DNA from: JBBRXJ01 sp038248505
GTDB taxonomy: Bacteria; Bacteroidota; Bacteroidia; Bacteroidales; JBBRXJ01
Length of the DNA: 49,467 nucleotides
NCBI GenBank assembly: GCA_038248505.1
Contig: JBBRXJ010000012.1
Location: forward strand, 1-49,467
Direction of reading: 5' to 3'
Of the stretch, positions 45,570 to 49,467 are shown in pieces (position 1 is the first letter of the stretch; each line of letters opens with the position of its first letter). The notes below the pieces were generated by a model. That model did not search any database and was not told the origin of the DNA. It was given only the letters and a program-made list of their open reading frames with translations. The position numbers and the translations under genes are program-made.

Positions 45570-46965
45570 GATTACGATAATGCTCATATCGTTCTAGTAT
45601 TTCTTTAACATAATAGTACGGTTCTTCGCCTCTACAGTATCCATAACTAACTACAGGGTCTCTATAATAACCAGGTTTTGATTTATTCAGTAAAAAGAAA
45701 TCAACATTATCATCCCATTTATTTGGATCTTTCCCGTACTTCTCAGCCAATCGTCTAGCATCTAATATATGGCCTAATCCGACATTATAAGAAGCTAATA
45801 CGAATTTTAATCGCTCATCGGGGTCATTTACAAAAGTTGCTATTCTTGAATTAAGCCATTTTAAGAGACGAACACCACCAAGAATATTTTCAGCGGGGCT
45901 AGATTGCATTGTAACACCATAGGCTGATGCTGTACTCGGCATCAGTTGCATTAAACCATAAGCACCAGCCCACGAACGCACATTCGGATTAAATAATGAT
46001 TCCTGATAAATAAGCGATGCCAATAAACGCCAATCCCAATTGATTAATTCGCTATACTTTTTAATATAGTTATCGTATGAGGAGATTTTGCCGCTTGAAA
46101 GGGTATAAAATTCGCTTTGAATACGAGCACCCGCTTTTCTGTCATTATAATACTTATCATAAAGAATACGATACCTGATTGTTTTTCTAAATTCTCTAAT
46201 CCAACTATTTAAAGAATCTACTAATTCATCAGAGTTACGATTAACAGCCCATGCAATATGTTGAGGAAAACTAAGTGGTGTTTGTATATCAATATTGGGG
46301 AAATACATACTATTAACAATGGCAACATTCGCATCACAAACCGTATAATCAATCTCCCCCTCAGAAACTAATTTAACAAGTTCTTCGACCACCATGGGGA
46401 CTTCAATAACGTTAATGCTATCACCAATTTCATCTGACAGGTTATGAAGACGTTCAGCATATGCAGAATGTTCTTGCACATAAATCGTTTTACCTGCCAT
46501 ATCTAATTGATTCCGTAATAGGTATTGTTCTATATCGGATGAATTCATTTTTCGATAATTGGTTGGTTTACGCTGAATCAACACCTGATTCGTTTCCATT
46601 ATTGGTTCGGAAAATGAAATTTCTTTACTACGTTTTTTTGTAACAGTTAAATTTAATGCAACTAAATCACAATGTCCTTTTTGTAGATTAACTAAATTAT
46701 CATCAATATAGTTACTAACTTTTATTTCTAGTTGAACTCCTAATTGTTTTGTAAATAATGTTAAAAGATCATATTGAAATCCCATTGGGGTACCTCTATA
46801 TATAAAATAATTTATCGAATTAAAATCAGTAACAGCAACGAGTTTACCATTTTTTTTAATGTCAGATAAATCATTAATATGTAACTTCTCTTTACCTGAA
46901 AACCAACTACAGGCTGAAAAAGAAAAAAGCAATACAATAAAACAGATGTTAATAATCCTATTCAT
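45556..46965 (-). CDS. mltF: Membrane-bound lytic murein transglycosylase F
   Basis: Peptidoglycan-cleaving enzyme that forms 1,6-anhydroMurNAc ends, 469 residues. The lipobox is FSAC with lipidated Cys19. A solute-binding (SBP_bac_3) domain fills about 35-265 (GKLVAVTDFNSINYFIY; DLVALNLTVTKKRSKEISFSEPI) and serves regulation in E. coli MltF. The SLT catalytic domain follows at about 295-440: the catalytic Glu is in LIYQESLFNP, then SWAGAYGLMQLMPSTA and LASYNVGLGHILDARRLA. It is downstream of the porin gene on the same strand with a gap of 58 bases, so the two probably form an operon. Confidence 0.94.
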   Translation of the reverse strand: MNRIINICFIVLLFSFSACSWFSGKEKLHINDLSDIKKNGKLVAVTDFNSINYFIYRGTPMGFQYDLLTLFTKQLGVQLEIKVSNYIDDNLVNLQKGHCDLVALNLTVTKKRSKEISFSEPIMETNQVLIQRKPTNYRKMNSSDIEQYLLRNQLDMAGKTIYVQEHSAYAERLHNLSDEIGDSINVIEVPMVVEELVKLVSEGEIDYTVCDANVAIVNSMYFPNIDIQTPLSFPQHIAWAVNRNSDELVDSLNSWIREFRKTIRYRILYDKYYNDRKAGARIQSEFYTLSSGKISSYDNYIKKYSELINWDWRLLASLIYQESLFNPNVRSWAGAYGLMQLMPSTASAYGVTMQSSPAENILGGVRLLKWLNSRIATFVNDPDERLKFVLASYNVGLGHILDARRLAEKYGKDPNKWDDNVDFFLLNKSKPGYYRDPVVSYGYCRGEEPYYYVKEILERYEHYRNLIKK

Positions 46966-47023
46966 TTAAAATGTAATAGTTATCAATATACTTCTAATAT
47001 AAATATACATCAATAAAATGACT

Positions 47024-48973
47024 TTAGTTATAAAAATTCCAAGAAAGACCTAGTCTAAAAAGCCTTTCATTCATAGGGTAAGGCCATACAGTCATATAAC
47101 TTTTGCCCATGTTTCCTGAATTTAAATGTTCTGCTCTAATAAAAAAACAGGCTCGTTTGATTTTCAATGCAATAAAAGCATCAAAATACGGATAATCGCC
47201 TAACTTCCGATTACTAAGAGAAAACTGGCCTATTGAAGGCATATATTCATATGCTTTAAATAATGAGTAATACCAAGTCTCAAAACCAATTTGCATATCA
47301 ATACGTCCACCAGTTCCTTTAAAAAGAATAGGAAAGTCAAAATAGCTCGTATTAACGAAAGTATAATTAGGTAAATGAATAACATCGTCATTAGAAAGCA
47401 CATTATATGTAAGGCTAAATATTGATTTTAGTTTCCATAAAGAGAATTCTTTTTTCAACCAAAATTTTATTAAATCATATCCGTTTTCACTTTGAGAAGG
47501 CAATGTACTATAATCCCAGAATACAGTGTTCCTACTTTGGTTATATAAAGCACCAATATTTAAAGAATACTTCATATTAAAATAATAGACATTCAATTCA
47601 GATGTAAGCTCAGGTAAAAATTCATTATGCCATTGAGCATGATTTGAATTAAAATTTTGATAAAAATAATCAGGCGTTGATTTATCAAAATACATTGAAG
47701 CATGAATAAAACTACTATCGATATTACGACCTAGGCGAATTTTAAAACTTAAGTCACCTAAATAATCATTTTTATCATATCCACTAAAACAATAGTTAAG
47801 GGTTGCATGCCATCTAACCAGTGAATTATATCTATGGAATACTGAGGCATTGATGAATTCATTATGTAAAAATGCATCCGTATAGGCTGATGTATCAAAT
47901 ACACTACCTAAAATATGATCGTAATAGCCATACCTCTTTTGTTCCATTAAGGCACTAAATCTAAAGCCTGGAGTTAAAAACGATTTTCCTTTCTCAATTA
48001 ATTCAAAACCGACAGCATTTCGGAAATTACGGAAATATACAGAATCAAAAGTTGCATTGGAATCAATAACGGTGGTGTAATAATATTTTTCGTTAAACCC
48101 CAAATCGGTAAACTTTCTATTACTAAAAGAATAATTGAAAGTGTGAAAAAAAGAGGCCTTTTCATCTACTCTATATTTATCTTTTAAACTAGAATCATTA
48201 ACAGCTGTATCATTTACTAATACTTTCTTTCCTAATCGGTATTTATGAAAAAGATAGACCGATTTTTGGTTCAATTTACTAAGAGCATCTTTACGATTAA
48301 CCGTATATATTTGAGTTTTTCTTAAAAATCCGTAATAGGCTAAAGAATCAACCCCTCCATTTTCTTTATTTTTTATGCTATTTATATTAATATTTCCTAG
48401 AGCAAAATATCTTAAGCCATCATAATTAGAAAAAAAAGAAAATTTACCATGTTTTGCTTTTTGATATGCATAAAAGCCTTCAGAAGAAATCATGTCGTAT
48501 GACAAGCCAAGATTCAAGTTTTTATTTACATTTTGGGTGTGAATAATCCTCAGTGTTTGACCAATAGTAACTTTAGAGCCCAGTGTACTGGAATACGTAA
48601 GATTTGAATAAGGCTTTCTAGTGTTGTAATATAATCGGTTATCAGGACAAAACAGATACGATTGATATGGATTTAGAAAGATGAAATCGTTTACATTATT
48701 ATGTTTTGAGAAACTAGCAATATTAAGAGCTGGAGCACCAAGATTACCCGTAGTTAAGAAAACAGATTGATGCTGGCGAATGGGGATACTTGATTGAAAA
48801 GCCTTTGGAAGGCTATCAATGTTAACAGGATGCAATAAAAAATCAGATTCATTAAAAAGAAAAGCAGCAGTAACTGAATCGTTTCTGGATTTTCGAGCCT
48901 TATCGTTAGCGTAATTTACATTAAAATTAAACAAAAAGGCAAATAACAGCAAGCAACGAAATACGTTCTTCAT
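47024..48973 (-). CDS. Putative porin (Bacteroidota outer-membrane beta-barrel family)
   Basis: Outer-membrane protein of 649 residues of the family named 'putative porin' (PF14121) in Bacteroidota. A signal peptide (to about residue 22, NVNYANDK) is followed by the opening QSSIPIRQHQSVFLTTGNLGAPALN, and then FSKHNNVNDFIFLNPYQSYLFCPDNRLYYNTRKPYSNLTY, read in the pieces GLYxxxPYxxY and typical of the family. The rest is alternating polar and aromatic strands ending with FRLGLSWNFYN, a C-terminal beta signal. The substrate is unknown. The ATG lies only 10-20 bases past the rRNA-operon terminator, leaving almost no room for a promoter of its own. Confidence 0.85.
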   Translation of the reverse strand: MKNVFRCLLLFAFLFNFNVNYANDKARKSRNDSVTAAFLFNESDFLLHPVNIDSLPKAFQSSIPIRQHQSVFLTTGNLGAPALNIASFSKHNNVNDFIFLNPYQSYLFCPDNRLYYNTRKPYSNLTYSSTLGSKVTIGQTLRIIHTQNVNKNLNLGLSYDMISSEGFYAYQKAKHGKFSFFSNYDGLRYFALGNININSIKNKENGGVDSLAYYGFLRKTQIYTVNRKDALSKLNQKSVYLFHKYRLGKKVLVNDTAVNDSSLKDKYRVDEKASFFHTFNYSFSNRKFTDLGFNEKYYYTTVIDSNATFDSVYFRNFRNAVGFELIEKGKSFLTPGFRFSALMEQKRYGYYDHILGSVFDTSAYTDAFLHNEFINASVFHRYNSLVRWHATLNYCFSGYDKNDYLGDLSFKIRLGRNIDSSFIHASMYFDKSTPDYFYQNFNSNHAQWHNEFLPELTSELNVYYFNMKYSLNIGALYNQSRNTVFWDYSTLPSQSENGYDLIKFWLKKEFSLWKLKSIFSLTYNVLSNDDVIHLPNYTFVNTSYFDFPILFKGTGGRIDMQIGFETWYYSLFKAYEYMPSIGQFSLSNRKLGDYPYFDAFIALKIKRACFFIRAEHLNSGNMGKSYMTVWPYPMNERLFRLGLSWNFYN

Positions 48974-48983
48974 GAAGTAAAGG

Positions 48984-49019
48984 TAAAAAAAAATCCCGAC
49001 TCATTTTGAGTCGGGATTT
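48984..49019 (-). terminator. Terminator of the rRNA operon
   Basis: AAATCCCGACTCA (48991-49003) and TGAGTCGGGATTT (49007-49019) form a perfect 13-bp stem with a three-base loop. On the minus strand it follows the 5S 3' end and is followed by a run of T (complement of 48984-48993). Confidence 0.9.
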
Positions 49020-49024
49020 AAAAT

Positions 49025-49132
49025 TCGGCAGCTACCTACTCTCCCGCAAATGCAGTACCATCGGCGCAAGTGGGCTTAACTTCTCTGTTCGGAAAGGGAA
49101 GAGGTGTGACCCCACCGCAATAACCACCTAAA
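49025..49132 (-). rRNA. rrf: 5S ribosomal RNA
   Basis: Minus strand. The conserved core is present: GGTCACACCTCTTCCC, then CCGAACAGAGAAGTTAAG, then GCGCCGATGGTACTGC and GGGAGAGTAGG. The 5' AGGTGGTT and 3' AGCTGCC ends pair to close the molecule. Exact ends are within a few bases. It is the last gene of the rRNA operon and is followed by its terminator. Confidence 0.93.
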
Positions 49133-49192
49133 GATTATAAATAACTTATGACGTAAAGGAAGAAAAACTAATTTATCAAGTTAACATTTATA

Positions 49193-49467
<275 letters not shown>

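Overview
The window is an AT-rich chromosomal segment of a member of the Bacteroidota. The evidence is: Bacteroidota-type promoters (TTG, about 19 bp, TAnnTTTG); a 288-residue primary sigma factor without region 1.1; type IX secretion (T9SS) C-terminal sorting domains; a tmRNA with the tag GETNFALAA; a long SecA of 1100 residues; and the yajC-ybbR, SurA/OstA-like and 'putative porin' genes typical of the phylum. The class or genus cannot be fixed from the sequence alone. I saw no insertion sequence, prophage, CRISPR array or tRNA gene. This is mostly core genome.

Layout. 1-792: no intact gene; one terminator from an upstream gene. 793-4137: arfB, tmRNA (minus), rpe (minus), sigma factor (minus), ftsB-like gene. 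ArfB and tmRNA are both ribosome-rescue functions. 4194-7264: orphan sugar-binding lipoprotein, then an amtB-glnK ammonium uptake operon. 7612-10914: secA. 11082-18277: a tight three-gene run of a T9SS cysteine protease, a T9SS serine protease and a BtuF-like binding lipoprotein. 18274-23986: GT-C membrane protein, TPR histidine kinase, yajC, ybbR-like gene, sugar-1-phosphate nucleotidyltransferase. 24088-24618: decayed MntA-HepT type (MNT/HEPN) toxin-antitoxin genes. 24816-29533: outer-membrane protein of unknown role, cysH, NamZ-like muramidase, LolC/E-like permease. 29592-35543: gltB-gltD (glutamate synthase), with gltB broken by one in-frame TAG. 35972-36794: cob(I)alamin adenosyltransferase and a DUF2795 protein. 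36791-42575: outer-membrane biogenesis operon of three SurA-like foldase genes and an OstA-like gene. 42940-49467: recQ, Nudix hydrolase, mltF, putative porin, then the 3' end of an rRNA operon (5S and partial 23S, minus strand).

How the parts fit. AmtB/GlnK and GltBD together cover ammonium uptake, sensing and assimilation. SecA, YajC, the SurA-like foldases, the OstA-like protein, the LolC/E-like permease and the porin belong to envelope export and assembly. NamZ, MltF and the nucleotidyltransferase point to peptidoglycan turnover.

Most unusual region. The 428-bp gltB leader (35544-35971) combines a Bacteroidota promoter, a direct repeat spaced 52 bp, two tiny reading frames coupled by an ATGA overlap, and an intrinsic terminator lying inside the second one. 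This looks like a transcription attenuator. I did not find a clearly new multi-gene system; the other points of interest are single-locus oddities listed in the findings.
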